NCBI GenBank assembly: GCA_027919835.1
Contig: JANVFP010000042.1
Coordinates: 310,001-374,000 of the forward strand
Length of the DNA stretch: 64,000 nucleotides
Direction of reading: 5' to 3'
From: Lentinula raphanica
Lineage: Eukaryota > Basidiomycota > Agaricomycetes > Agaricales > Omphalotaceae
Part shown: positions 11,266 to 23,492 of the stretch, piece after piece
How positions within the stretch are numbered: position 1 is the first letter of the stretch
Layout: every line of letters begins with the position of its first letter
Position numbers and translations under genes: made by a program
Notes under the pieces: model-generated
Database searches by the model: none
What the model was told of the DNA's origin: nothing
Seen by the model: only the letters and a program-made list of their open reading frames with translations

Positions 11266-12372
11266 TGAAGGAAAAACAGGCAGATCAAGGTTAGATCTAT
11301 GTAGATAAGAGTCAGTACTATGTAGAGGCTTATCAGACATGATCAGAGCGCACTGAGACACCAAAAACCCAAGATCTAACAAAGGAATCAACTCCTAGAG
11401 TGTCTGATCACCTTAGATCTGTCTGGATGTGCTTTGGTATCTGTTCAGTGTCTTGATGGTGAAAAATGCGAAATTTCATACCAGATTCCTGTATCTGAGA
11501 CAACTCTGGAAGGCCTGTAGTCTGTACAGATGTAGGAATGTACTGGACAGTGAAATCAGAGCTCAGAAAGAGCTAGGGAACATGCAGGCAGCCTCACCCA
11601 GGTCAGAGATGGTGGGGGAAGGAAAGGAAGAATGGGAGATCAAAAATTGATGTTTCAACTCGCTTTTACAGGCCTCTGCTCAGACCTCTGGCACCTGTAA
11701 CAGCCACATCAATTTAAAACAGCCCCATGATCAATTGCCTGATGCATGTGAAGATGGGATCATGTACAGCTATCAGCTGATGATCCAGGCGCCCTATAAG
11801 CGCTGGAAATGTCCGAAATATGTCCAGGAATCCATGTGATGAGTCTAGGCATGGTGCTAAGTGATATAAAGGCTCTGGGAATGAAATAACACACAAGTGT
11901 TTTGAGTGTGCATTTTAAAATGAGGATTGCAGGAGAACCACTAGACCACTGGATGCCTTCAAAATTATTTGCATCTTGAAGAGGACATCAAACTGTATAT
12001 TTCCATCTAAGACACCTATAGGTTTGGTCCAGGAATGCTTTGTGTAGAAGAGAAAATATTTCAAAAGCTTTATTAAAGCATTCTGAAAAAATATGAATAA
12101 CTCAACACAGAGTGAGTATCATCATAGGGTTATAGTGGACAACTTGTAGGGACAATAGAGCTCTGTATGCGTACACAGTATAGTGGCAAGAGCACTTGAG
12201 AGGTAGCCCACAATTAAGTGTATTCATGTACACATTAGGTATGATGAAGGTGAAGACCTTCATGTGCATACCTGTTGTGATGAATAGTGCACTATAATTG
12301 CTGGGAGATGATCTGTTGTTTGCAGAGGCCTGCAGAAAGGCTCCCTACCCTTGGAATCCACCTTCATGTTGA
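11266..12372 (-). repeat. A1 repeat of El2 (type II, 1107 bp)
   Basis: Left-end repeat of El2. It has the same length and almost the same sequence as its A2 at 6618-7724, including the head variant tcaacatg at 12372. It differs from type I A repeats mainly in the central 200-300 bp. Confidence 0.85.
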
Positions 12373-14006
12373 TCATAACAGGATTGATTGTCAATGGCTC
12401 TGTGCTGTTCCCCACACTCACTGCAGTAGCCATGCTTCCTGTTATTAGGACAGGGCTCTGAACACCTCTTCTCATTCCAAAGGATGCAAGGTGTGTCACG
12501 ACGCTTTGAACTGGAAGAGGAAGATGATGAACTACCACCAGAAGGCCTCTTCCTAGCAGATAACAACTCTTTGAGCAGAAGAGTGTGGAAGCTCTCTGGA
12601 TTGCCCAGATCAAAGGGAGTGTTGGCAGCCTTTTGCCTAGCTTCTTTATCAACTCTGATAGCCACAGATGGATCATAAGGTGAAGATCTGAAGTACTCCA
12701 TAATTTGAGATTTGTATGTCTCCAGCTCAATTTTTCGATGTGGATAAACCTTGAGCAATGGAGCAGTCCATGCATCAAAAACTCGGAGCCATTGAGACTC
12801 TGAAGTGACAGGCATAGACTTGAGTACTTGGTCCTTACGAACCAGCTTGTACTCTGAGCCAAAGTCTCTGCTATCATCATAGGTAGCTGAAGAGAAGCTG
12901 ACCAGTGCAGCATAAACTTTGTCAAAGTCAACAAAGCGATCCTTGACAATGAGGCGCAACAGAGAGGCAGGGAGAGGGTCAGAGAAAGGCTGAGCAGCCA
13001 AGAGTGATACAACAGGGTCCAGATTGCTCTCAGCGGCAAATAGATTCTTGAGTTCCCAAGTCTTCTGCACATGAGCAGGAAGAGATGTAAGCCTTGACAG
13101 ATGGAGTGCAGCAGGAAGCATTGAAGCAGTAGGAGCAGGTTTGACAGGAGAGGCAAGAAGCCTAGCCAAGGCATCTCTCCCAGCCTGTAGAATAGGCTCT
13201 GGATCTTGAGCAGAAGCACCAGAGTCAAGCTGGGCTTGCTCATCATCCAAGTCCTGAATCTGAGCTTGCATGGCAGCCCAAGCAGCCTCATTGACAGCAT
13301 CCTCATGAGAGACAGCATTCTGATCAGCTGAAACAGCAGCATCCTTCCCTTTGAGTTTGTCTCTCTTAAACTGATTGGTCTCTCTCTGAATATCCATGAT
13401 CTGAGACACATAGTCTTGGGATACAACAGGATCATTGGATGATATATCTCTAATAGCCCTAAAGGCTTCCATAGCATTGATCTCCTCATTTCTGAACTGT
13501 TCAACAACTTCCTGCAAAGTCCTGGCTTGTTCACTGACTGCCTGAAACTCCAGAGCTTGCTCAGGGTCATCAGAGAGCCTGGCAGCAAGGGAGGGAGGAG
13601 GTGACAAGTGGGGAGCAGGAGAGGAAGATGGAACATCAGAGGGATGAGGAGACACAGACCTGAAGTGGACATGAGCTCTACCCTGTTTAGAGGAGCTAGA
13701 AGCGCCCATGGAGCGCCCAGGAAGCGAGCTAGAGGTGATCTGGTTAGAGGACTTTTGAGAGGAAGGGAGCAACTTTGATCTGGCCTGATCTGGCCTGATC
13801 TGATCAGATAAGGGATTGAGGCAAGTTTGAGCAGGATTGAGGGGCCTAGAGGCCTCAGAAGCACTCTGATCTGCTCTGATCTTGGTGGATGAGGATTTGG
13901 GGAGAGTCTGAGCAAGATCAAGGTGTCTGAAGGGCTTAGATGAGGCCTGATCAGCATGGATCTGGCTAGATTTGGACATAGAGGGTGTAGCAGCATGGAT
14001 AGCAAG
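12373..14006 (-). pseudogene. Gag ORF1 of element B (start and C-terminal codons lost)
   Basis: Long gag reading frame with the acidic middle, serine run and Cys/His cluster intact. The N-terminus is lost: from about 14006 the gag sequence joins directly to the middle of A1, deleting the ATG and first codons. Two further deletions are visible, one near 13092 (27 bp, in frame) and one near 13741. The last codons are separated by the El2 insertion and lie at about 6375-6430. It cannot make normal Gag. Confidence 0.8.
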
Positions 14007-14292
14007 AAAAAGTGTGCATAACTCCACACAGACTGGGTATCATCACTAGGTCATAGTGGACAACTTGTAGGGGCAATAGAGCTCTGTATGCGTGCACAGT
14101 ATAGTGGCAAGAGCTCTTGAGGGTGGCCAGCAATTAAGTGTATTCATGTACACATTAGGTATGATGAAGGTGAAGACCTTCATGTACATACCTGTTGTGA
14201 TGAATAGTGCACTATAATTGCTGGGAGATGATCTGTTGTTTGCAGAGGCCTGCAGAAAGGCTCCCTACCCTTGGAATCCGCCTTCATGTCGA
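14007..14292 (-). repeat. Truncated A1 repeat of element B
   Basis: Only the outer 286 bp of A1 remain, from the head at 14292 to the gtgcataactcc region, where the deletion into gag begins. The head abuts the B1 end of element C, the same junction sequence (gcagagg/tcgacatg) as between B1 and A2 inside complete elements. Confidence 0.85.
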
Positions 14293-14504
14293 CCTCTGCC
14301 TTTTGCACTCAGGTGGGACAGGAAGTAAGAGTTAGCCAACACTGGGCCAAAGCCCATAACATTCAGAGCGGATCATGGAGGGCTATAGATTGCTATGAGA
14401 TGTTGTTGAGGGGTGGATGGTGGTGAGAGAAAATGTGAATGAGACGCGAGTTAAATGGTTGTATATCAGATTGGATGGTGTTACAATAGTACAGGGATAC
14501 AGTG

Positions 14505-15516
14505 TCAAGATCTTTGGGCTTGTTTGAGTGAAGCTAGTTGTAGTTCTGCCCTTACTGTAGGATTGTCTCTGATATATATTTTCCAAGCTGTAGAAGACCA
14601 ACGTCCTAAAGCCATAATCACAGATTCAGAAAGACCAAGTCTGGCATAAAAGGTTGCACCACCAGCTCTAAGTGAATGTCCACCAAACTCCCTACCAACA
14701 TAAGCAAAGAACCTAGATTCAAACCAGGATCTAGTGGGGAGTGTTCCATCTTCACAGAGGAACAATGCAGGCCTGGCTCCATGTAGTTTGTCCCTGATAG
14801 TACAGTATTCCTTGAGGAGAGACACAGGACTAGCCACTGCTTGATGACTTTGGAGAATATCTGTTCCATGGTAAAAAGGATCACTCTTGTGATAAGGCAA
14901 GTGGTAACCAGCTCTGCCATTCTCAAACTTGAGGGAGGCCCGCTTGATCACCTTACGCCAGTCACACAGATCATGCTGATTAGGAACAGTGAGTTCACCA
15001 ATGCGATGACAGCCATAGAAGCCACAGCTCATGAGAGTTGCAAACAGAAGATCATCATAGGATAGATGACGAGAGTCATAGAAGAGGTGTATATGAGAAA
15101 TTTGAAGAGGAGGCTTCCTCTTAACTGGATCAGCTCTAACTTTCTTGGATCCTCTGATTGTAGCTTGAACCAGAGGATGAGCACGAGATTCATCAAAGTG
15201 AGGGTAGAGTTGTTTAAGAAAGTGACGAGCACCAGAGAGATATTTGGGTCCAGAGGCAATGTGTCTGGATGTGTAGGCAATGTATCTGGAGAGTGTGGAT
15301 GGAGTAGAATCCAGATCAAGTTTGTGTGATGTGCAGAAGTGGATGTAATCCCTAGCACCTGTAGTATAGTTCTGTTTGGTAGACTTTTCAATAGCATGCA
15401 TGGGCTTGAAGAAATAACACCAAGTCATCCAACTTGTTCAAGTCCATAGGAGGGTGAGCAGAGCGCCCTTGTCTCTTCCTCTGCTCACCCATGGCCTCTA
15501 AAAGGACTCTCTCCAT
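14505..15516 (-). pseudogene. Tyrosine recombinase ORF3 of element C, 4-bp insertion
   Basis: All catalytic motifs are present in one frame (RIGEL, HSLRAGG, KIYIRDNP), but a 4-bp duplication near 15396 (gcatgcatggg against gcatggg) puts the normal ATG at 15514-15516 out of frame. The gene is 1012 nt rather than 1008. A shortened protein without the first ~40 residues could only arise from an internal start. Confidence 0.85.
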
Positions 15517-17400
15517 CGCGCCGGCAGTAGCTCTCTTGGAGGCTCAAAAGTGCGGACGCGGTAGGAGGGGAACTGGAGCTTGAAGTCATCCAGTAAAAGT
15601 CTAGATAGAAGATCTGCCTTGATGTTATCCTTGCCAGGAATGTGACCAACTCTGATGTTAATACCAGTCTTGAGAACTATACCAGCAATAGCAAGAAGAA
15701 TGGAGTTGTGTGATAATTCTTTGACTGCAAGAGAGCTTAGAACTTGGACAGAATCCAGGCTGTCTGAGAAGAAGAGAGCTCTCTTGGGTGGACTATGCTT
15801 AGAAGCAATATGATGGAGTCCTGATAGAATAGCTAGAAGCTCCCTGAAGAAGATGTCAACTATTGGACTGCCAGGAGTTGGATGCACTTGATAACAAAAC
15901 CCATTGCTGGCATACACAAAGGACAGTCCTATATTGCTTGCATCAGTCCAGCACACAAAGTCTGCTTCACTGTCACTCCATGCTTGGGCATCTACAAATC
16001 GTATCCCAATGGCAGACTTGAGCATGTCAGAGAACCAAGTCAGGTCTCTATGCACTTCACCATTGATAGGGATGTGACGAAATTGAAGTGTTTTGCCACT
16101 CATTTTGCGATACATTTCTGTGAGAGCAGGCCTGGCCCATGGAAGAACATTGAGTGACCAGTTCAAAGAACCTGTGAGGTGCTGCCAGTCTCTGAGTGCA
16201 GCTTTGCGATTGGGAGATGAGAGGAATGTGTGGATGGCTTCCACAAGTCCATCTATGGATTCCTGGGTCAAAGAGATGGAGCCTTTCATGATATCTGTCA
16301 AGAAGCCAATGATCAAGAGCCAGACTCCCCAGTCTTGTTTTCTGTCTTCATAGGGGCAGTCAATCATGTCCCAAAAGACTAGAAGCTGTACTTGTCTCTT
16401 GGGATACTTCTTGCCATGAAAGGTGATCAGATTTCTCTTGAAGTCCCAGCCAAAGAAATCATCCATGTAGACATGTAGATTAGGGATTCCTAGCTTCTCA
16501 GTCCCAAACCAACAGAGAAGTGCAGACACAGAGCACCAACAGCGAGGAGAGGTTCTAGTTCCAAAGACCAGTCTCCTGACAATATGAAATCTTCCTTCAA
16601 CAGATACAACTTGGCACAGTTGCCAGAGAGGATGAGCAGGGAGATTGAGGAAAGCTTTAGCTACATCACTCTTGAATAGCACAAGCTCCTCATTTGATAA
16701 CATCATTGAGCACCTGGCCAAAAGTGTGCATGTCATCATATTTGACTTTGGCCTCCTCTCTAGGAATACCATCATTGAGACCTGATGCAGTTTGGTCCAT
16801 GACAACTCTGGCTTTCCCCTTCTGCCAGACTACAAACATAGGGGAAACCTTCATGCCAGGTAATAGTACAAAGTCATCTGGTAGTGCTTCTGACCACCTC
16901 CCAGCAGCAACCTCCTGATCTCTGTGAGCTTTAAGTGCAGCAATGTCCACTTCCTCAGTGACATAATTCTCTACTTTCTGCTTGCATTCCTGTTCCCACT
17001 CTGCTTCATAGAAAGGCCAGAATCCTTCTCTCAGAGAGCGGATTACAGAAGCAACAAAGGGCTGATTAGGATGAGTGGATAAGAGGAGTTCCAAGCGGTC
17101 CACATTGAAAGGAGTTTCAACTTTGATATAACTAGACATAGAGTGCAAAGTAGCAAGAATTTGAGGATTGTTCAAGAGATGTTCAGGAGGTGAAGGTAGA
17201 GGAGGTGCAGTCATAGTAGATGTGACACTGGGAGGAATAATGTTACAAGAGGAACTAGCAGAAGACCATAGATAGCCACGCCTAAAGCGTGGATTTGAAG
17301 CAGATTGGGTAGAGTCCAGGGTATGCTTTGTGCCAGCCAGTGATTTAGGCCCTTGAAGAGCGCTTTCTACTCTCTCTGCGATGCCTCTGGAGCTGGTCAT
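15498..17400 (-). pseudogene. RT/RNase H ORF2 of element C, 11-bp deletion
   Basis: Full-length ORF2 region with the YMDD motif and all RNase H motifs, but an 11-bp deletion near 16694 (after the cctcat triplets) shifts the frame just upstream of the RT catalytic aspartate. The span is 1903 nt, exactly 11 less than intact copies. It also has VGHIPGKD where most copies have VRHIPGKD. Confidence 0.85.
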
Positions 17401-20400
17401 AGCAGGACTGGTTGTCAATGGCTCTGTGCTGTTCCCCACACTCACTGCAGTAGCCATGCTTCCTGTTATTAGGACAGGGCTCTGAACACCTCTTCTCATT
17501 CCAGAGAATACAAGGTGTGTCACGACGTTTTGAACTAGGAGAGGAAGAAGATTGGCCACCACCAGAAGGCCTCTTTCTAGCAGATAATAACTCTTTGAGC
17601 AGAAGAGTGTGGAAGCTCTCTGGATTGCCCAGATCAAATGGAGTGTTGGCAGCCTTCTGCCTAGCTTCTTTATCAACTCTGATAGCAACAGATGGCCTCT
17701 GCCTTTTGCACTCAGGTGGGACAGGAAGTTAAAGTTAGCCAACACTGGGCCAAAGCCCATAACATTCAAAGTGGATCATGGAGGGCTACATAATGGTACA
17801 GGATAGGTAAGGATGTAGCTACATACAACTACATATTTACAAACAATGAGAACATACATGATATGAGGGAGAGGAGGGAGGGTGAAGGAAAAACAGGCAG
17901 ATCAAGGTTAGATCTATGTAAATAAGTCAGTACTATGTAGAGGCTTATCAGACATGATCAGAGCGCACTGAGACACCAAAAACCCAAGATCTAACAAAGG
18001 AATCAACTCCTAGAGTGTCTGATCACCTTAGATCTGTCTGGATGTGCTTTGGTATCTGTTCAGTGTCTTGATGGTGAAAAATGCGAAATTTCATACCAGA
18101 TTCCTGTATCTGAGACACCTCTGGAAGGCCTGTAGTCTGTACAGATGTAGGAATGTACTGGACAGTGAAATCAGAGCTCAGAAAGAGCTAGGGAACATGC
18201 AGGCAGCCTCACCCAGGTCAGAGATGGTGGGGGAAGGAATGGAAGAATGGGAGATCAAAAATTGATGTTTCAACTCGCTTTCACAGGCCTCTGCTCAGAC
18301 CTCTGGCACCTGTAACAGCCACATCAATTTAAAACAGCCCCATGATCAATTGCCTGATGCATGTGAAGATGGGATCATGTACAGCTATCAGCTGATGATC
18401 CAGGCGCCCTATAAGCGCTGGAAATGTCCAAAATGTGTCCAGGAATCCATGTGATGAGTCTAGGCATGGTGCTAAGTGATATAAAGGCTCTGGGAATGAA
18501 ATAACACACAAGTGTTTTGAGTGTGCATTTTAAAATGAGGATTGCAGGAGAACCACTAGACCAAATGCCTTCAAAATTATTTGCATCTTGAAGAGGACAT
18601 CAAACTGTATATTTCCATCTAAGACACCTATAGGTTTGGTCCAGGAATGCTTTGTGTAGAATAGAAAATATTTCAAAAGCTTTATTAAAGCATTCTGAAA
18701 AAATATGAATAACTCAACACAGAGTGAGTATCATCATAGGGTTATAGTGGACAACTTGTAGGGACAATAGAGCTCTGTATGCGTACACAGTATAGTGGCA
18801 AGAGCACTTGAGAGGTAGCCAGCAATTAAGTGTATTCATGTACACATTAGGTATGATGAAGGTGAAGACCTTCATGTACATACCTGTTGTGATGAATAGT
18901 GCACTATAATTACTGGGAGATGATCTGTTGTTTGCAGAGGCCTGCAGAAAGGCTCCCTACCCTTGGAATCCGCCTTCATGTCGAATCATAAGGGGAAGAT
19001 CTAAAGTACTCCATGATTTGAGATTTGTATGTCTCCAGCTCATTTTTGCGATGTGGATAAACCTTGAGCAATGAAGCAGTCCATGCATCAAAAACTCGGA
19101 GCCATTGAGACTCAGAAGTGACAGGCATAGACTTGAGGATTTGATCCTTACGAACCAGCTTGTACTCTGAACCAAAGTCTCTGCAATCATCATAAGTAGA
19201 TGAGGAGAAGCTAACCAAGGCAGCATAGACTTTGTCAAAGTCAACAAAGCGATCCTTGACAATGAGGCGCAACAGAGAGATAGGGAGAGGGTCAGAGAAA
19301 GGCTGAGCAGCCAATAGTGATACAACAGGGTCCACTGGGACTCTGAAGTGACAGGAACAGACTTGAGTACTTGATCCTTACGAACCAGCTTGTACTCTGA
19401 CCCAAAGTCTCTGCTATCATCATAGGTAGATGAGGAGAAGCTGACCAGTGCAGCATAGACCTTATCAAAGTCAACAAAGCGGTCCTTGACAATGAGGCGA
19501 AGCAGAGAGACAGGGAGAGGGTCAAAGAAAGGCTGAGCAGCCAACAGTGATACAACAGGGTCAAGATTGCTCTCAGCAGCAAAGAGATTCTTAAGCTCCC
19601 AAGTTTTCTGCACATGAGCAGGAAGAGATGTAGGCCCTGACAGATGGGCCAAGTGAGGAGCAGCTTCAAGAAGTGCAGCAGGAAGCATTGAAGCAGTAGC
19701 AGTAGGTTTTGAAGGAGAGGCAAGAAGCCTAGCCAAGGCATCTCTCCCAGCTTGTAGAATAGGCTCTGAATCTTGAGGAGAAGCACCAGAGTCAAGCTGG
19801 GCTTGCTCATCATCCAGGTCCTGAATCTGGGCTTGCATGCTAGCCCAAGCAGCCTCATTGACAGCATCCTCATGAGAGACAGCATTCTGATCAGCTGAAA
19901 CAGCAGCCTCCTTCCCTTTGAGTTTGTCTCTCTTAAACTGATTGGTCTCTCTCTGAATATCCATGATCTGAGACACATAGTCTTGGGATACAACAGGATC
20001 ATTGGATGATATATCTCTTATAGCCCTAAAGGCTTCCATAGCATTGAGCTCCTCATTTCTGAACTGTTCAACAACTTCCTGCAGAGTCCTGGCTTGTTCA
20101 CTGACTGCCTGAAACTCCAGAGCTTGCTCAGGGTCATCAGAGAGCCTGGCAGCAAGGGAGGGAGGAGGTGACAAGTGGGGAGCAGCAGAGGAAGATGGAA
20201 CATCAGAGGGATGAGGAGACACAGACCTAAAGTGGACATGAGCTCTACCCTGTTTAGAGGAGCTAGAAGCGCCCAGGGAGCGCCCAGGAAGCGAGCTAGA
20301 GGTGATCTGAGAGTGAGAGGACATGTTAGAGGAGTTTTGAGAGGAAGGGAGCAACTTTGATCTGGCCTGATCTGGCCTGATCTGATCAGATAAGGGTTTG

Positions 20401-20621
20401 AGGCGAGTTTGAGCAGGATTGAGGGGCCTAGAGGCCTCAGAAGCACTCTGATCTGCTCTGATCTTGGTGGATGAGGATTTGGGGAGAGTCTGAGCAAGGT
20501 CAAGGTGTCTGAAGGGCTTAGATGAGGCCTGATCAGCATGGATCTGGCTAGATTTGGACATGGAGGGTGTAGCAGCATGGATAGCAAGAGGATCTGGTGA
20601 TTCAGAGCGATGGGGAGCCAT
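17345..20621 (-). pseudogene. Gag ORF1 of element C, split and partly duplicated
   Basis: ORF1 from the ATG at 20619-20621 to the stop at 17345. It is interrupted by a solo repeat (17696-18984). Between 19334 and about 19560 it repeats gag sequence already present at about 19107-19333, and the two copies carry different variants (ggcatagac against ggaacagac). That marks an unequal recombination or template switch between two subfamilies. The C-terminal Cys/His region remains at the left end. Not functional. Confidence 0.8.
17696..18984 (-). mobile_element. Solo A-spacer-B2 unit (type II) in gag of element C
   Basis: A 1289-bp unit with both element ends and no ORF; its A part (17883-18984) has the type II sequence of El2. 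The flanks rejoin to unbroken gag (acagatgg/atcataagg) with no duplicated target bases. A solo recombination product is the simplest reading. Confidence 0.85.
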
Positions 20622-20665
20622 ACAGAGTGTTGAGATGAAAATGGTGCTCAGGGAGAGCAGGAGGA

Positions 20666-21791
20666 TGAAGGAAAAACAGGCAGATCAAGGTTAGATCTAT
20701 GTAGATAAGAGTCAGTACAATGTAGAGGCTGATCAGACAAGATCAGAGCGCACTGAGACACCAAAAACCCAAGATCTAACAAAGGAATCAACTCCTAGAG
20801 TGTCTGATCACCTTAGATCTGTATGGGTGTGCTTTGATGTCTGTTCAGTGTCTTGATGGTGAAAAATGCGAAATTTCATACCAGATTCCTGTATCTGAGA
20901 CACCTCTAGAAGGCCTGTAGTCTGTACAGATGGAGGAATGTGCTGGACAGTGAAATCAGGGCTCAAATAGAGCAAGGGGACATGCAGGCAGCCTCACCCA
21001 AGTCAGAGATGGTGGGGGAAGGAAAGGAAGAATGGGAGATCAAAAACTGATAATGAAACTCGCTTTTACAGGCCTCTGCTCAGACCTCTGGCACCTGTAA
21101 CAGCCACATCAATTTAAAACAGCCCCATGATCAATGGCCTGATGCATGTGAAGATGGGATCATGTACAGCTATCAGCTGATGATCCAAGCGCCCCATAAG
21201 CGCTGGAAATGTCCGAAATATATCCAGAGACCCATGTGATGTGTCTAGGCATGGTCCAGAGTGATCTAGAGACTCTGGGAGTGAAATAACACTCAAGTCC
21301 GCTTTTTGTGTTTTGAGTGTGCAACTCGAAATGACGATTGCGGGAGAACCAGTGAACCAAATGCCTTCAAATTTGTTCTCATCCCGAAGAGGACATGGAG
21401 CCGCACATTTTCACTTAAGACACCTAAGGGATCCATCCAGAACTGCGTGGTGTAGAGCCAAGTGTAAATCAAAAGCTCTATTAGAGGATTCTGAGCACTT
21501 TGGTGAAAAAGTGTGCATAACTCCACACAGACTGGGTATCATCACTAGGTCATAGTGGACAACTTGTAGGGGCAATAGAGCTCTGTATGCGTGCACAGTA
21601 TTGTGGCAAGAGCTCTTGAGGGTAGCCAGCAATTAAGTGTATTCATGTACACATTAGGTATGATGAAGGTGAAGACCTTCATGTACATACCTGTTGTGAT
21701 GAATAGTGCACTATAATTGCTGGGAGATGATCTGTTGTTTGCAGAGGCCTGCAGAAAGGCTCCCTACCCTTGGAATCCGCCTTCATGTCGA
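20666..21791 (-). repeat. A1 repeat of element C, type I/type II chimera
   Basis: A 1126-bp A repeat. The inner part around 21100-21170 follows type II (aatttaaaacagcccc), while from about 21185 to the head it follows type I. It is thus a recombinant between subfamilies. Its head abuts the B1 end of element D at 21792. Confidence 0.75.
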
Positions 21792-23492
21792 CCTCTGCCT
21801 TTTGCACTCAGGTGGGACAGGAAGTTAGAGTTAGCCAACACTGGGCCAAAGCCCATAACATTCAGAGCGGATCATGGAGGGCTATAAATTGCTATGAGAT
21901 GTTGTTGAGGGGTGGATGGTGGTGAGAGAAAATGTGAATGAGACGCGAGGTAAATGGTTGTATATCAGATTGGATGGTGTTACAATAGTACAGTTATACA
22001 GTGTCAAGATCTTTGGGCTTGTTTAAGTGAAGCTAGTTGTAGTTCTGCCCTTACTGTAGGATTGTCGCTGATATATATTTTCCAAGCTGTAGAAGACCAA
22101 CGTCCCAAGGCCATTATCACAGATTCTGAAAGACCAAGTCTGGCATAAAAGGTTGCACCACCAGCTCTAATTGAATGTCCACCAAACTCCCTACCAACAT
22201 AAGCAAAGAACCTAGATTCAAACCAGGATCTAGAGGGGAGTGTTCCATCTTCACAGAGGAACAATGCAGGCCTGGCTCCATGTAGTTTGTCTCTGATGGT
22301 ACAGTATTCCTTTAGTAGAGACACAGGACTGGCCACTGCTTGATGACTTTGGAGAATATCTGTTCCATGGTAGAAAGGATCACTCTTGTGATAAGGCAAG
22401 TGGTAACCAGCTCTGCCATTCTCAAACTTGAGAGAGGCCCGCTTAATCACCTTACGCCAGTCACACAGATCATGCTGATTAGGAACAGTGAGTTCACCAA
22501 TGCGATGACAGCCATAGAAGCCACAGCTCAGGAGAGTTGCAAACAGAAGATCATCATAGGAGAGATGACGAGAGTCATAGAAGAGTTGTATGTGAGATAT
22601 TTGAAGAGGAGGCTTCCTCTTGACTGGATCAGCTCTAACTTTCTTGGAGCCTCTGATTGTAGCTTGAACCAGAGGATGAGCACGAGATTCATCAAAGTGA
22701 GGATAGAGTTGTTTGAGAAAGTGACGAGCACCAGAGAGATATTTGGGTCCAGAGGCAATGTGTCTGGATGTATAGGCAATGTATCTGGAGAGTGTGGATG
22801 GGGTGGGATCCAGATCCAGATTATGAGAGGTGCAGAACTCGACATGAAGGCGGATTCCAAGGGTAGGGAGCCTTTCTGCAGGCCTCTGCAAACAACAGAT
22901 CATCTCCCAGCAATTATAGTGCACTATTCATCACAACAGGTATGTACATGAAGGTCTTCACCTTCATCATACCTAATGTGTACATGAATACACTTAATTG
23001 CTGGCTACTCTCAAGAGCTCTTGCCACTATACTGTGCACGCATACAGAGCTCTATTGCCCCTACAACTTGTCCACTATGACCTAGTGATGATACCCACTC
23101 TGTGTGGAGTTATGCACACTTTTTCACCAAAGTGCTCAGAATCTTCTGATAGAGCTTTTGATTTACATTTGGCTCTACACCACGCAGTTCTGGATGGATC
23201 CCTTAGGTGTCTTAAGTGAAAATGTGCGGCTCCATGTCCTCTTCGGGATGAGAACAAATTTGAACGCATTTGGCTCACTGGCTCTCCCGCAATCGTCATT
23301 TCGAGTTGCACACTCAAAACACAAAAAGCGGACTTGAGTGTTATTTCACTCCCAGAGTCTCTAGATCACTCTGGACCATGCCTAGACACATCACATGGGT
23401 CTCTGGATATATTTCGGACATTTCCAGCGCTTATGGGGCGCCTGGATCATCAGCTGATAGCTGCACATGGTCCCATCTTCACATGCATCAGG

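Larger units (their letters stand above)
6431..12372 (-). mobile_element. Ngaro-like element El2, internally deleted, diverged subfamily
   Basis: Complete at both ends: A1 (11266-12372), ORF1/ORF2 remnants, intact ORF3, B1 (7725-7817), A2 (6618-7724), spacer and B2 from 6431. A1 and A2 are both 1107 bp and share the private head variant tcaacatg (others have tcgacatg). I noticed only about two differences between them, so the insertion is fairly young. Its A sequence is clearly diverged from the majority type. It sits in element B exactly at the ORF2 start codon with no target duplication. Confidence 0.85.
4693..12376 (-). pseudogene. RT ORF2 of element B, 5' part, split by two insertions
   Basis: Two visible coding pieces (4693-4884 and 6120-6430) plus the start codon region at 12373-12376. 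They cover the region from the ORF2 ATG to just upstream of the RT catalytic motifs; the rest is cut off by element A. El2 entered exactly at the ATG (ttatga/ccagct in coding orientation), so this one insertion separates the ORF2 start from its body and also cuts the last codons of ORF1. Non-functional. Confidence 0.8.
4693..14292 (-). mobile_element. Ngaro-like element B, in three pieces around two insertions
   Basis: B consists of 4693-4884, 6120-6430 and 12373-14292. Joining the pieces restores continuous ORF2 (gacaagag/gagttc) and continuous ORF2-start/ORF1 sequence (gagctgg/tcataac), so the DNA between them was inserted later. Its head at 14292 abuts the B1 end of element C with no gap. 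B has lost its ORF1 start and most of A1 by a deletion near 14007. The rest of B should lie left of the window beyond element A. Confidence 0.85.
14293..21791 (-). mobile_element. Ngaro-like element C, interrupted by a solo repeat
   Basis: Runs from B1 (14293-14385) through broken ORF3, ORF2 and ORF1 to A1, with its head at 21791. It joins B on the left and D on the right, head to tail and with no gap, so it is the middle unit of a tandem array. A solo repeat splits its gag at 17696-18984. It has no A2-spacer-B2 of its own; the A1 of B occupies that place. Confidence 0.85.
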
